A DNA stretch of 64,000 nucleotides from Serratia ficaria (GCF_900187015.1 NZ_LT906479.1:2418001-2482000), one strand, 5' to 3'. Positions 34,639-44,390 are shown, counted from the first letter of the stretch. Notes: generated by a model from the letters alone, not told the origin. Made by a program: numbers and translations.

Positions 34639-35528
34639 CCCCCCTCCAGCTCCTCTTCGGCCTGCCGACGCAGCCAACCGACGAACGTCTTCATCGCCGG
34701 GGTCAGATCGCGCGATTTCAGGTAGGTCAGCCAATAGGCGCCGAGGCCGGCTTCGGCGGCGAACGGCCGCTGCAGCAAGCCTTCCCGCAGCTCGCGGGCA
34801 AACATGCGGGCGGGGGCCAGGGCCACGCCGCCGCACTGCATCGCCCCTTCCACCATCAACCGGGACGAGTCGAACACCGGCCCGTTGATGCGCCAGGGCG
34901 CCACCTGGGCGGCGGCGAACCAGCGCTCCCATTCATCTTTGCGGTAGGTGCGCATCAGCAGCTCGCGTTGCAGATCCTGCGGGCGCTGCAGCCGCGCGGC
35001 GACCGCCGGCGGGCACAGCACGGTCAGGGGCGCGTCGAACAGCTTCAGGTTATGGGTGGCGGGCCACAGCCCCTCGCCGAAGCGAATGGCGAAGTCCATG
35101 CCGTCGGCGGACAGGTTGACCAGGTTGTTGTTGGTCAATACCCGCAGGTCGATAAACGGATGCGCCTCTCTGAACGCCGCCAGCCGCGGCATCAGCCAGC
35201 CGACGGCAAAGGTGCCGACCACCGCCACCGTCAACACCTCGTGGAAATGCCCCCCCTCAAATTGCTGCAGCACCGACTCGATGCGGTCGAAGGCGTCGCT
35301 CAATACCGGCAGCAGCGCCTGGCCTTCTTCGGTCAGATCCAGGCCGCGCGGCAGGCGACGAAACAGCTGAATGCCCAGCTGTTCCTCCAGCGCGCGCACC
35401 TGTTGGCTGACGGCGGCCTGGGTAACGCTCAGTTCCAGCCCGGCGCGGGTAAAGTTCAGGTGGCGGGCGGAGGATTCGAATGCCCGCAGGGCGTTGAGGG
35501 GAAGTCGGTTGCGCATCGGATTGGCCAT
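34635..35528 (-). CDS. ampR: LysR-family beta-lactamase regulator AmpR
   Basis: AmpR senses cell-wall fragments (UDP-MurNAc-pentapeptide versus anhydro-muropeptides) and switches ampC. The 297-residue protein has the LysR helix-turn-helix near residues 15-65 (NALRAFESSARHLNFTRAG, VTQAAVSQQVRALE) and the AmpR-specific C-terminal blocks VVGTFAVGWLMP, FDSSRLMVEGAMQ and GVALAPARMF. The ATG at 35528 gives MANPMRNRLPLNALRAF, in line with AmpR starts. It is divergent from ampC across 192 bases, the classic inducible arrangement. Confidence 0.95.
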   Translation of the reverse strand: MANPMRNRLPLNALRAFESSARHLNFTRAGLELSVTQAAVSQQVRALEEQLGIQLFRRLPRGLDLTEEGQALLPVLSDAFDRIESVLQQFEGGHFHEVLTVAVVGTFAVGWLMPRLAAFREAHPFIDLRVLTNNNLVNLSADGMDFAIRFGEGLWPATHNLKLFDAPLTVLCPPAVAARLQRPQDLQRELLMRTYRKDEWERWFAAAQVAPWRINGPVFDSSRLMVEGAMQCGGVALAPARMFARELREGLLQRPFAAEAGLGAYWLTYLKSRDLTPAMKTFVGWLRRQAEEELEGG

Positions 35529-35720
35529 AAGTTTTTCTTTATGCTGGCTGAAATTATTATCGCTTGTCAACCCGGCGTCAAACCCCGATATTTTGCGCAT
35601 CGTTTGCGTAATAGCGCAATCGGCGAGGGAACTACACCATCATCCAGGGACGCGCCGCTGTAGAATGACAATAAAATCTTTTGTCATCGGCCGGTATCCT
35701 GCAACCAAAGAGCTTCTATC
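35529..35720. promoter_or_regulatory. ampR-ampC intergenic region with ampC promoter and long leader
   Basis: A TTGTCA (35564-35569) and GATATT (35587-35592) with a 17-base spacer form a good sigma-70 promoter for ampC. Transcription should start near 35599, giving a leader of about 120 bases, which agrees with the roughly 126-base ampC leader reported for S. marcescens. The leader can fold: ATGACAA/TTGTCAT (35665-35687) is a 7-base stem with 9-base loop, and TTGCGC/GCGCAA pairs at 35593-35619. AmpR should bind upstream of the -35. Confidence 0.65.
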
Positions 35721-36857
35721 ATGACGAAAATGAACCGCCTGGCGGCCGCGTTGCTCGCCGCACTGATCCTGCCGGCCGGCCACGCCGCCGAAAAACAGGA
35801 TATCGACGCCATCGTCCGGCCGCTGATGAAAAAGTACGGCGTAGCGGGCATGGCGATCGCCGTGACGGTCGACGGCCGGCAGCAGTTCTATCACTATGGC
35901 GTGGCGTCGAAGCAGACCGGCCAGCCAATCACCAACCAAACGCTGTTCGAAATCGGCTCGCTGAGCAAAACCTTCACCGCCACGTTGGCGTCCTATGCGC
36001 AGCAGCAGGGGAAGCTGTCGTTCAGCGAACCGGCCAGCCGCTATCTGCCGCAGCTGCGCGGCAGCGCGTTCGACGGCGTCACGCTGCTGAACCTGGCGAC
36101 CCACACCTCCGGCCTGCCGCTGTTCGTGCCGGATGACGTCACCAACGACGCGCAGCTGATGGCCTATTACAAAAACTGGCGGCCGCAGCAGCCGGCGGGC
36201 AGCGTCCGGGTGTATTCCAACCTCGGCATCGGCATGCTGGGGATGATCACCGCCAAAAGCCTCGACCAGCCGTTTGCTCAGGCAATGGAGCAGGGGCTGC
36301 TGCCGGCGCTGGGCATGAGCCACACCTATATCCACGTGCCGGCCGATCAGATGGCCAATTACGCCCAAGGCTACGACAAGGAAGACAAACCGGTGCGGGT
36401 CAATCCCGGCCCGCTGGACGCCGAGTCTTACGGCATCAAATCCAACGCGCAGGATCTGATCCGCTATCTGGACGCCAATATGCAGCAGGTCAAGGTGGCG
36501 GATAAATGGCGCAGCGCGCTGGCCGCCACCCACATCGGCTATTACAAGGCCGGGGCGTTCACTCAGGATCTGATGTGGGAGAACTACCCGTATCCGGTGG
36601 AGCTGGCGCGGCTGACCGAGGGCAACAACGCCGGCATGATCATGAACGGCACCCCGGCGACCGCCATCACGCCGCCGCAGCCGGAACAAACCGCCGGCTG
36701 GTATAACAAGACCGGCTCGACCGGCGGCTTCTCGACCTACGCAGCGTTTATCCCGGCCAGGAAGATCGGCGTGGTGATGCTGGCCAATAAATGGTTCCCC
36801 AACGACGATCGCGTTGCGGCGACCTACCGCATCGTTCAGGCGCTGGATAAGCGCTGA
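35721..36857 (+). CDS. ampC: Class C beta-lactamase AmpC (Serratia SRT/SST type)
   Basis: AmpC is a periplasmic serine cephalosporinase. The 378-residue precursor has a signal peptide ([22 protein letters not shown]). All catalytic motifs are intact: the nucleophile motif in [10 protein letters not shown] (Ser64-x-x-Lys67 in mature numbering), the tyrosine motif VYSNLGIGM (Tyr150-Ser-Asn) and [11 protein letters not shown] (Lys315-Thr-Gly). Sequence is that of Serratia AmpC enzymes. It should be AmpR-inducible. A strong stem-loop (36867-36890) follows before the convergent LysR gene. No obvious inactivating change is seen. Confidence 0.97.
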   Translation: MTKMNRLAAALLAALILPAGHAAEKQDIDAIVRPLMKKYGVAGMAIAVTVDGRQQFYHYGVASKQTGQPITNQTLFEIGSLSKTFTATLASYAQQQGKLSFSEPASRYLPQLRGSAFDGVTLLNLATHTSGLPLFVPDDVTNDAQLMAYYKNWRPQQPAGSVRVYSNLGIGMLGMITAKSLDQPFAQAMEQGLLPALGMSHTYIHVPADQMANYAQGYDKEDKPVRVNPGPLDAESYGIKSNAQDLIRYLDANMQQVKVADKWRSALAATHIGYYKAGAFTQDLMWENYPYPVELARLTEGNNAGMIMNGTPATAITPPQPEQTAGWYNKTGSTGGFSTYAAFIPARKIGVVMLANKWFPNDDRVAATYRIVQALDKR

Positions 36858-36866
36858 TTGTTGCAC

Positions 36867-36890
36867 GCCCAGGGGCGCCAGCCCCTGGGC
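36867..36890. terminator. Stem-loop between ampC and the convergent LysR gene
   Basis: GCCCAGGGGC and GCCCCTGGGC form a perfect 10-base stem with a 4-base loop between the two stop codons; it lacks a U-run but is positioned to end both transcripts. Confidence 0.6.
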
Positions 36891-36893
36891 CGT

Positions 36894-37793
36894 TCACTGC
36901 CGTTCGCGCATTTCGCGCATAAAGTCGATAAACACCCGCAGCTTGAGCGGCAGATGGCGGCCGGCGGGGAAATAGAGGTAAAATCCCGGCGCCTCGCTGG
37001 CGCACTCTGCCAGCAGCTCCACCAGTTGCCCCTGTGCCAGCTCGCGCAGCACCGTGCCGTGAAAGCGCTGGGTGATGCCCATACCCGCCAGCGCCGCGTC
37101 CTTGAGCAGGCGATCCTCGTTGAAAATCAGTTTGCCGCTGACCTCCAAAGCCCGCTGTGCGCCGCCCAGGTTGAAGTACCAGGGCTCGAGCTTGCCGCTG
37201 CCCGGGAAGCGATAGCGCAGGCACGGGTGTTCGGCCAGCGCTTCCAGTGTTTGCGGTGCGCCGCGCTGCGCCAGATAAGCCGGCGAGGCGACCAGCACCC
37301 GCCGCTGGCCGTTGTCGATCGGCACCGCCACCATGTCTTTTTGCAGCATGGCGTGCATGCGAATACCGGCATCGAAGCTGCCCAACACCAGATCGGAAAA
37401 GTGATCGTCGGTAAACAGTTCCAGCTGCACCTCGGGGTAGCGACGCTGAAACTCCGCCAGATGCGGCATCACCAACAGCGAGGCGGCCAGCTGCGGCAGG
37501 GTAATGCGCAGCAGGCCGGCCGGCTGAGCGCGCAGGGCGCGCACGTCGTCCGCCGCCACGTCTATCTGGCTCATGGCCGGAGAAACCCGTTGGTAAAAGA
37601 TGCGCCCCTCGTCGCTGAGCCGCACCGAACGGCTGGTGCGATGAAACAGCCGCACGCCCAGCCGGCTTTCCAGCGCCTGAATATTTTGCGACACCGCCGG
37701 CGGCGTTACTCCCAACTGATTGGCCGCCTGGGTGAAGCTGCCCAGGCGCGCCACCGCTTCAAAGAACGGCAGCAGCTGCAACAGTGAACTCAT
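36894..37793 (-). CDS. LysR-family transcriptional regulator
   Basis: A 299-residue LysR regulator. The helix-turn-helix is near residues 5-60 (LLPFFEAVARLGSFTQAANQ, VTPPAVSQNIQALESRLG), followed by an effector domain opening LLRITLPQLAASLLVMPHL. It belongs to the large CrgA-like group that often controls a divergently transcribed neighbour. Here that neighbour, 102 bases away, is a cytosolic serine hydrolase gene. Effector unknown. Confidence 0.88.
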   Translation of the reverse strand: MSSLLQLLPFFEAVARLGSFTQAANQLGVTPPAVSQNIQALESRLGVRLFHRTSRSVRLSDEGRIFYQRVSPAMSQIDVAADDVRALRAQPAGLLRITLPQLAASLLVMPHLAEFQRRYPEVQLELFTDDHFSDLVLGSFDAGIRMHAMLQKDMVAVPIDNGQRRVLVASPAYLAQRGAPQTLEALAEHPCLRYRFPGSGKLEPWYFNLGGAQRALEVSGKLIFNEDRLLKDAALAGMGITQRFHGTVLRELAQGQLVELLAECASEAPGFYLYFPAGRHLPLKLRVFIDFMREMRERQ

Positions 37794-37895
37794 GGATTGA
37801 TAACCCGTGCTTAATGATGCATTAAATTATGGACTATTTTATTTTACGGTCACCCCTTTAGACTGATTTAACTTCCCCTTCAGAGAGTAAAAATC

Positions 37896-39050
37896 ATGTC
37901 GGCAGAACAGCAGTCATTGGCACAACGGATAACGACGGCCAGCCAACGGGCCATCGCTGAGGGCCGCATCGTGGGCAGCGTGGTATTGGTCGCCCGGCGC
38001 GGCGAAACGGTTTTCGCTTCCGCCTGCGGCTATGCCGATCGCGAGCAACGGCGGCCGATGCGGCGCGAAACGCAGTTCCGGCTGTCGTCGGTGTCCAAAC
38101 CTTACGCCACGCTGGCGGCGATGCGCATGATTGAACAAGGCCGGCTCGGCCTGGACGATGCGGTCAGCGATTGGCTGCCGTGGTTCACCCCGGCGCTGGC
38201 CGATGGCCGGCGGCCGGAAATTAAAATCCGCCACCTGCTGAGCCATACCGCCGGATTGGATTATCGCCTGAATCAGCCGGCCGGCGGCGACTACCACCGA
38301 TTGGGGATCAAAGACGGCCTGGAGCTGTCCGCGCTGTCGCTGGAGCAGAACCTGCGGCTGTTGGCGCAGGCGCCGCTGCTGGCGGCGCCGGGCAGCGCAT
38401 TCAACTATTCGCTGGCGATCGACGTGCTTGGGGCGGTGCTGGAGCAGGCGGCGGACGAAACGTTGCCGCAGCTGTTCGAACGCTGGGTGGCGCAGCCGCT
38501 GGGATTGGGCAATACCGGGTTTTATACCCGGGATGCGGATAACCTGGCGACGGCGTATTACAACACCGCCGGGGGGCCGCAACGTCTGCGCGACGGCCAG
38601 CGGGTGGCGTTGCCGGAAGGGTTCGGCGCCGACGTGGAGTTTCAACCCTCGCGCGCCCTCAACCCAAACGCCTATCCATCCGGCGGCGCCGGCATGGTGG
38701 GAGACGCCGATGACGTGCTGCGGCTGGTTGAAACGCTGCGCAACGGCGGAGAGGGGATCCTGCAGCCGGAAACCCTGGCATTGATGCGCAGCCCGCACGT
38801 CGGGCCAGAGGCGCAAACGCAGGGGCCGGGCTGGGGCTTCGGCTTTGGCGGCGCGCTGCTGGTGGATGAGCGGCTGGCGACCACGCCGCAGCGTGCGGGG
38901 ACCATGACCTGGGGCGGCGTCTACGGGCACAATTGGTTTTGCGATCCGCAAGAAGAACTGAGCGTGGTGGTCTTAACCAACACCGCCTTCGAGGGGATGT
39001 GCGGTTTGTATCCGCAGCAGATCCGCGACGCGGTGTATCGGACCAGATAG
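37896..39050 (+). CDS. Cytosolic class-C-beta-lactamase-fold serine hydrolase (EstB-like)
   Basis: A 384-residue beta-lactamase-related hydrolase without signal peptide, so cytoplasmic, most likely an esterase or peptidase. The nucleophile motif is SSVSKPY (Ser-x-x-Lys), the second motif is FNYSLAIDV (Tyr-Ser), and the third position has WGGVYGHNWF instead of Lys-Thr-Gly, which is typical of EstB-type esterases and disfavours real beta-lactamase activity. HLLSHTAGLDY is a further family block. It is divergent from a LysR gene that probably regulates it. Confidence 0.85.
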   Translation: MSAEQQSLAQRITTASQRAIAEGRIVGSVVLVARRGETVFASACGYADREQRRPMRRETQFRLSSVSKPYATLAAMRMIEQGRLGLDDAVSDWLPWFTPALADGRRPEIKIRHLLSHTAGLDYRLNQPAGGDYHRLGIKDGLELSALSLEQNLRLLAQAPLLAAPGSAFNYSLAIDVLGAVLEQAADETLPQLFERWVAQPLGLGNTGFYTRDADNLATAYYNTAGGPQRLRDGQRVALPEGFGADVEFQPSRALNPNAYPSGGAGMVGDADDVLRLVETLRNGGEGILQPETLALMRSPHVGPEAQTQGPGWGFGFGGALLVDERLATTPQRAGTMTWGGVYGHNWFCDPQEELSVVVLTNTAFEGMCGLYPQQIRDAVYRTR

Positions 39051-39053
39051 AAG

Positions 39054-39075
39054 CAGGGGCCCGAAGGGGCCCCTG
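39054..39075. terminator. Stem-loop between serine hydrolase gene and ydgA
   Basis: CAGGGGCCC and GGGCCCCTG pair around a GAAG loop in the 33 bases between the convergent stop codons. Confidence 0.6.
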
Positions 39076-39083
39076 AAGAGAGA

Positions 39084-40607
39084 TTACTGTGCCGGAGCCG
39101 GAACGGCGTCCTGCGCCGGTGCGCCTTCTTCCGCCGGCGCGCCCAACAGGCCGAACATGCCGATGAACTCCTGCAGCGACATCTTGTTGCCGTTCAGATC
39201 GACCTGATTGTCGGCGTAGTGGAAGCTGCTGCCGATCACGCCGTCTTTCTGGGTGGTCAGTTTGAACATCTGGCCCATTGCCGCCAGCCCTTGCACCTGC
39301 TGTTGCGCCAGCTTCTGCGCGTCTTGCGCATTGTAACCCTGCAGCAGCGCGGTCTGCGCCGTGGTTTCGGTCGCCATCGCCACCGGAATGGTCAGATTGG
39401 CGTCCAGCTTTTTAACCGACCGGGCAAGCAGCTGGTCCGGCGATTCGGCCGGGGAGCCGGCCTGCGCCGGATCGGTCAACGCCAGATCGAGGGTGAAGCT
39501 GCTCTCGCCCTTGCTGTTTTTCCAGCTCAGCGGGGCGATGCTGACGGTTGGGTTGCCTTTCAGCAGCAGCGGCAGATTCTGCAGCAGAATGTCGGTGGTC
39601 TGCTGCTCGTAGGCGGCCGGATCCAGGCTTTGGCCCTGTTGCAGCATCGCCATGGTCTGCTGGTTGTAACGATCGGCGAATTCTTTCAGCGATTTACCGT
39701 CCAGCCGGTCGATTTTCAGCGTCAGTTTGCCGGCGCCGAAATCGTTGCCCTGCACCTTCAGCGCATCCATGGTGTAATCGACCTGGCCACCGATGTTGCT
39801 GCCGGTTTCACCGAACTTGCTCACCAGGTTGAAGCCGTCCAGCGCGACGGTGTCTTTACCGTCGACCGCCACCTTGAATTGCTTCATGGTCAGGGTCTGG
39901 TCGCCGAGGTTGACGTCGAACTGGCTGGCGTGGCTGGTGCCTTTCAGGTTTACGCCCTGGAAGCTGATCTGCTCGGTCTGGCCGAATTCGTTCGGGCCGC
40001 TGAATACCGCGCTGTCGCTGCTGGCGTCCAGGGCGATGGCTTTCATGTCGCTCGAAACGTCGGCGTTGATGGTGGCGCCGCTGAATTTCAGCGCGGACTT
40101 GTCTTGCTGGTATTCGAGCGGGATCACGTCGATCGCCGACGAGGTATCGCCGCTGTAAGAGATGCGCGAATCGGCGGTAAACAGCGATTTGCCTTTGGTG
40201 ATGTCAAACAGCTTTTTCACCGCCGGGGTGTTTTCCATCTCGGTATGCACCGACGCCATGCTCGGCAGCAGGTTGAATTTTTTCAGCTGTGCGAAGGGGA
40301 ACGGGCCGTGATCGATGGTTTCCAGGAAGGCCACTTCGTCGCCCGGCTTCAGCGCCGCGTCGTCGGTGGTCACGCTGCCGTCGGCGCGCAGCACATAGCG
40401 GATTTGACTGCTGAAGACGCCGCGCTGGTAGTTCTCGTAACCCAGCTTGACCCCGGCCTTCGGCAGGTAGACCTTCAACTGGCTGTTGGCGTTGTCAACC
40501 ACTTCGCCCATCCGTTGTTCGATCAGTTTGCCGGTGTACCAGGAAGCCCCGGTCCATGCTGCGCCAAGAACCACAATGACGCTGACAGCGACTAACGATT
40601 TTTTCAT
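39084..40607 (-). CDS. ydgA: DUF945 family protein YdgA
   Basis: A 507-residue envelope protein (E. coli YdgA 502) with one N-terminal membrane segment (MKKSLVAVSVIVVLGAAWTG) and a large periplasmic domain of DUF945. Matching blocks include YQRGVFSSQIRYVL, DHGPFPFAQLKKFNLLPSMAS and APLSWKNSKGESSF. Function is not established. I chose the ATG at 40607 because it aligns with the E. coli start and has AAGGA at workable spacing; an ATG four codons upstream is too close to that site. A Pro/Ala-rich tail closes the protein. Confidence 0.92.
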   Translation of the reverse strand: MKKSLVAVSVIVVLGAAWTGASWYTGKLIEQRMGEVVDNANSQLKVYLPKAGVKLGYENYQRGVFSSQIRYVLRADGSVTTDDAALKPGDEVAFLETIDHGPFPFAQLKKFNLLPSMASVHTEMENTPAVKKLFDITKGKSLFTADSRISYSGDTSSAIDVIPLEYQQDKSALKFSGATINADVSSDMKAIALDASSDSAVFSGPNEFGQTEQISFQGVNLKGTSHASQFDVNLGDQTLTMKQFKVAVDGKDTVALDGFNLVSKFGETGSNIGGQVDYTMDALKVQGNDFGAGKLTLKIDRLDGKSLKEFADRYNQQTMAMLQQGQSLDPAAYEQQTTDILLQNLPLLLKGNPTVSIAPLSWKNSKGESSFTLDLALTDPAQAGSPAESPDQLLARSVKKLDANLTIPVAMATETTAQTALLQGYNAQDAQKLAQQQVQGLAAMGQMFKLTTQKDGVIGSSFHYADNQVDLNGNKMSLQEFIGMFGLLGAPAEEGAPAQDAVPAPAQ

Positions 40608-40671
40608 AGTTCTGTTCATCCTTTATTAACCCCTCGGTCTGTTGCCGAGGGCTGGGCAAAGTAGGGCCAAC

Positions 40672-40692
40672 AAAAAAACGCCCGCAGGCGTT
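40672..40692 (-). terminator. Rho-independent terminator of manA
   Basis: On the minus strand AACGCC-TGCG-GGCGTT is followed by seven T, 58 bases past the manA stop. A second 7-base stem, CCCTCGG/CCGAGGG (40631-40651), lies in the ydgA leader. Confidence 0.9.
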
Positions 40693-40749
40693 CAATTGTG
40701 AAGGTAACCCTCTCTTTCAGCAACCAATTTTCAGAAATTTACCGAGAGA

Positions 40750-41928
40750 TCACGACAGCTGGTTGTAAACCCGCGCGAGACGGCCGCTGCCGCTGCAGCT
40801 GACGGGCGACTCAAATGCGCCGATAAAGCAGGACTCGCCCGGCTTCAGCACCAGCTGCTGCCCCGGTTTCTCCAGCGTCGCCTCGCCGTCAACGCAGAAA
40901 ACGATCGCCGCGCTGTTCTGCGCCAGGGTCTGCGGCACTGCGGAAAGATCGTGCAGCGAGAAGGCGAAATCCTCTACCGGGATCGGGAAGAACAGCTCGT
41001 CGCCGCGCCGTTCCGGCTGGGTCAGCAGGCCGGACGCCGGCTGCGGGCGGAACTGCAGGTTGGCCAACAGCTCCGGAATATCGATGAATTTCGGCGTCAG
41101 ACCGGCGCGCAGCACGTTATCCGAATTGGCCATCACTTCCAGCGCCACGCCTTTCAGGTAGGCGTGCGGGGTTTCGGCATACAGGAACATCGCTTCGCCC
41201 GGCTCAAGCCGCACCACGTTCAGCAGCAGCGGCGCGAACAGCCCGCTGTCGTCCGGATAGAAACCGGCGATAAAGCGCAGGGTGTCCCAGGGTTCGCCCT
41301 GCTGGTTGTTCAACGCGGCTTTCAGCACCCCGAGCGCCAGCGATTTTCGCTCGCCGCTCATCGCCAACAGGCTGGCGAACAGGCTGGCCAGGTGGGCGGT
41401 GTCCGGTTGCTGCAGGAAGGCGGCGATATCATGGTGCGCGCCGGCGATCGGTTGCAGCAGGGCGACGATATCGGCCAGCTCGCGGAAGCCGTTCATCGCC
41501 AGAAACGGCGTCAGGGCGAACACCAGCTCCGGCTTATGGTTGGGGTCTTTATAGTTGCGCTCCGCCGCATCCAGCGGCACGCCGGCGGCGTTTTCTTTGG
41601 CGAAGCCGGCGACGGCGGCGCTTTTGCTGGGGTGCACCTGAATCGACAACGGCTGATCGGCGCACAGGACTTTGAACAGGAACGGCAGCTCGCCAAAGCG
41701 GCCGGCGACCTCGGCGCCCAGCAGTTTCGGCTGGTCCGCATCGATCAGATCGCGCAACGATTGCAAGCCGCCGTCGGCGCCCGGCACGCGGGAAGGGCTT
41801 TTCGGGTGAGCGCCCATCCACAATTCGGCCATCGGCTGGCGGTTGGGATTGGCGATGCCGTAGAGCCGTGTCAGCGCGTCGTGGCTGCCCCAGGCGTAGT
41901 TTTGCACCGAATTGGTCATTTTTTGCAT
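40750..41928 (-). CDS. manA: Mannose-6-phosphate isomerase, class I
   Basis: ManA interconverts mannose-6-phosphate and fructose-6-phosphate, a zinc enzyme. The 392 residues match E. coli ManA (391). Zinc-site blocks are LSIQVHPSK, DPNHKPELVFAL and MFLYAETPHAYL, and the catalytic arginine region is NSDNVLRAGLTPK. The ATG at 41928 (MQKMTNSVQNYAWGSH) is chosen by homology over two in-frame ATG codons just upstream. Divergent from fumC across 315 bases; ydgA follows downstream as in E. coli. Confidence 0.96.
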   Translation of the reverse strand: MQKMTNSVQNYAWGSHDALTRLYGIANPNRQPMAELWMGAHPKSPSRVPGADGGLQSLRDLIDADQPKLLGAEVAGRFGELPFLFKVLCADQPLSIQVHPSKSAAVAGFAKENAAGVPLDAAERNYKDPNHKPELVFALTPFLAMNGFRELADIVALLQPIAGAHHDIAAFLQQPDTAHLASLFASLLAMSGERKSLALGVLKAALNNQQGEPWDTLRFIAGFYPDDSGLFAPLLLNVVRLEPGEAMFLYAETPHAYLKGVALEVMANSDNVLRAGLTPKFIDIPELLANLQFRPQPASGLLTQPERRGDELFFPIPVEDFAFSLHDLSAVPQTLAQNSAAIVFCVDGEATLEKPGQQLVLKPGESCFIGAFESPVSCSGSGRLARVYNQLS

Positions 41929-42243
41929 CTTGGTCAACATCCTTTGCATTCGCCGAGTAACTGGCTGATTTTATACGGTTAAAAACATAACCTGCAAGCA
42001 GCCATCATACCCCGTTTCCGCGGCGGTGAAGCGGGGCGCGATCAAATAATGGGTTCAGCGCAGTATAGCCTGATAGCGAGCCTCTCAAAAGTCAGGCGGC
42101 GGATGATCATTATGTGCCTGGTCCGACGTAAAACTCTCTTAATGCGAATAATTATTATGTCACTATACTGGTTGAGCGTGCCGACGGGCGTGAGCGCGTT
42201 GGCGTAACCCTGCATTCCGAGACCTTATGCTAAGGAGACAGTG
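41929..42243. promoter_or_regulatory. Divergent manA / fumC intergenic region
   Basis: Holds the promoters of both genes. A TATACT at 42164-42169 is a good -10 for fumC, but no -35 with consensus is seen at 17 bases, which would fit an activator-dependent promoter (SoxS/MarA control fumC in E. coli). I could not place a marbox with confidence. The fumA gene present next to fumC in E. coli is absent. Confidence 0.45.
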
Positions 42244-43641
42244 ATGGCCGCCGTTCGTATTGAAAAAGACTCCATGGGACCCATCGAAGTGCCGGCCGAC
42301 CGGCTATGGGGGGCGCAGACCCAGCGCTCTCTGGCGCATTTCCGCATTTCCAGCGAGAAAATGCCGACCGCGCTGATCCACGCGCTGGCGTTGACCAAGC
42401 GCGCCGCCGCCGCCGTGAATATGGATTTGGGCCTGCTGCCGACCGAACGCGGCGACGCCATCGTCAAGGCCGCCGATGAGGTGCTGGCGGACCGGCACGC
42501 GGACGAATTCCCGCTGTCGATCTGGCAAACCGGCTCCGGCACCCAGACCAACATGAACATGAACGAGGTGTTGGCCAACCGCGCCAGCGAACTGCTGGGC
42601 GGCGTACGCGGCGAAGAGCGCAAGGTGCACCCGAACGACGACGTCAACAAGAGCCAAAGCTCCAACGACGTATTCCCGACCGCCATGCACGTGGCGGCGG
42701 TGATCGCGCTGCGCGAACACCTGATCCCCGAGCTGAAGGTGCTGCACAAAACGCTGAGCGACAAGGCCGAAGCCTTCCGCGATATCGTTAAAATTGGCCG
42801 CACCCACCTGCAGGACGCCACGCCGCTGACGCTGGGCCAGGAAATTTCCGGCTGGGCGGCGATGCTGGAGCATAACCTGAAGCATATCGAAGCCGGCATC
42901 CCGCATATCTGCGAGCTGGCGCTGGGTGGCACCGCGGTCGGCACCGGCCTGAACACCCACCCGGAATACGCGGTGCGCGTCGCCAAAGCGTTGGCGGATC
43001 TGACCCGGCAGCCGTTCGTTACCGCCCCCAACAAATTTGAAGCGTTGGCGACCTGCGACGCGCTGGTGCAAGGCCACGGCGCGCTGAAAGGGCTGGCGGC
43101 CTCGCTGATGAAGATCGCCAACGACGTACGCTGGCTGTCCTCCGGCCCGCGCTGCGGCATCGGCGAGATCTCGATCCCGGAAAACGAGCCGGGCAGCTCC
43201 ATCATGCCGGGCAAGGTAAACCCCACCCAGTGCGAAGCCATGACCATGCTGTGCGCCCAGGTGCTGGGCAACGACGTTGCGGTCAATATCGGCGGCGCCT
43301 CCGGCAACTTCGAGCTGAACGTGTTCCGTCCGATGGTGATCCACAACTACCTGCAGTCGATTCGCCTGCTGGCCGACGGCATGCAGGGCTTCAACGAGCA
43401 CTGCGCGGTGGGGATCGAGCCGAACCGCGACCGCATCACGCAGCTGTTGAACGAATCGCTGATGCTGGTGACCGCGCTCAACACCCACATCGGCTACGAC
43501 AAGGCGGCGGAAATCGCCAAGAAGGCGCATAAGGAAGGGCTGACGCTGAAGGCCGCCGCGCTGAAGCTGGGCTATCTCACCGAAGAGCAGTTCGCGCTGT
43601 GGGTGCGGCCAGAGGATATGGTCGGCAGCATGAAGAAATAA
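42244..43641 (+). CDS. fumC: Fumarate hydratase class II (fumarase C)
   Basis: FumC is the iron-free, oxidant-resistant fumarase of the TCA cycle. The 465-residue protein has the superfamily signature [13 protein letters not shown], the substrate blocks [14 protein letters not shown] and [14 protein letters not shown], and [16 protein letters not shown], all as in E. coli FumC. The ATG at 42244 follows AAGGAG; a GTG directly in front is not needed. A strong terminator follows at 43662. Oxidative-stress control is expected from the family but not shown. Confidence 0.97.
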   Translation: MAAVRIEKDSMGPIEVPADRLWGAQTQRSLAHFRISSEKMPTALIHALALTKRAAAAVNMDLGLLPTERGDAIVKAADEVLADRHADEFPLSIWQTGSGTQTNMNMNEVLANRASELLGGVRGEERKVHPNDDVNKSQSSNDVFPTAMHVAAVIALREHLIPELKVLHKTLSDKAEAFRDIVKIGRTHLQDATPLTLGQEISGWAAMLEHNLKHIEAGIPHICELALGGTAVGTGLNTHPEYAVRVAKALADLTRQPFVTAPNKFEALATCDALVQGHGALKGLAASLMKIANDVRWLSSGPRCGIGEISIPENEPGSSIMPGKVNPTQCEAMTMLCAQVLGNDVAVNIGGASGNFELNVFRPMVIHNYLQSIRLLADGMQGFNEHCAVGIEPNRDRITQLLNESLMLVTALNTHIGYDKAAEIAKKAHKEGLTLKAAALKLGYLTEEQFALWVRPEDMVGSMKK

Positions 43642-43661
43642 TTGCTTGCCGGCGCGGAGAA

Positions 43662-43687
43662 GGGCTTACTGAGGTAAGCCCTTTTTT
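43662..43687 (+). terminator. Rho-independent terminator of fumC
   Basis: GGGCTTAC-TGAG-GTAAGCCC is followed by six T, twenty bases past the fumC stop; the ribosome-binding site of the next gene begins right after it. Confidence 0.93.
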
Positions 43688-43700
43688 ATGGAGAAATCGG

Positions 43701-44390
43701 ATGTCACGCACTCAGCGCTTGCTCGATCTGATGCAGCTGCTGCGCCGCCGCCGTTACCCGGTGGCCGGCCATGCGCTGGCGCAGGAGCTGGGGATCAGCA
43801 TGCGCACCCTGTACCGCGATATCGCCACGCTGCAGCAGCAGGGGGCGGAGATCGCCGGCGAGGCGGGCGTCGGTTACGTGCTGCGCCCGGGGTTCACGCT
43901 GCCGCCGCTGATGTTCTCGCAGCAGGAAATCGAAGCGCTGGTGCTCGGCATGCGCTGGGTCAGCCGGCGCGGCGACAGCCAGCAGGCCGCGGCGGCCGAC
44001 AACGCGCTGGCTAAAATCGCCGGCGTGCTGCCGGCGGCGCTGCGCGAGGAGCTGGACGCCAGCACGCTGCTGATTGGCCCGGTGCCGGCGCCGGAAGTGG
44101 CGGACGATATCCGGGTGCTGATCCGCGAGGTTATCCGCCAGGAGCGCAAGCTGGCCGTGCGCTATCTCGATTTGGCGGGCACCGCCAGCGAGCGCACGCT
44201 GTGGCCGTTCGCGCTCGGCTATTTCGAACAGGTTCAGGTGCTGATCGCCTGGTGTGAACTGCGCCAGGCGTTTCGCCATTTTCGTCTCGATCGCATCGGC
44301 CAGGCCACGCCGTTGGCGCAGCGTTATCCGCGCGGGCGCCGCCGGTTGCTCAAGGAGTGGCGAGAGAGCGAAGGCATCGGCGCGCAGTAA
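43701..44390 (+). CDS. YafY-type HTH/WYL-domain transcriptional regulator
   Basis: A 229-residue regulator with an N-terminal HTH_11 winged helix (about 1-60: TQRLLDLMQLLRRRRYPVAG, LGISMRTLYRDIATLQQQG) and a C-terminal ligand-sensing WYL-like domain (about 135-215, ending FRHFRLDRIGQ). YafY-type regulators commonly sit beside a VOC-fold gene, as here: the VOC gene starts 87 bases downstream. The ATG at 43701 follows GGAG; a longer upstream frame overlaps fumC and is rejected. Confidence 0.85.
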   Translation: MSRTQRLLDLMQLLRRRRYPVAGHALAQELGISMRTLYRDIATLQQQGAEIAGEAGVGYVLRPGFTLPPLMFSQQEIEALVLGMRWVSRRGDSQQAAAADNALAKIAGVLPAALREELDASTLLIGPVPAPEVADDIRVLIREVIRQERKLAVRYLDLAGTASERTLWPFALGYFEQVQVLIAWCELRQAFRHFRLDRIGQATPLAQRYPRGRRRLLKEWRESEGIGAQ

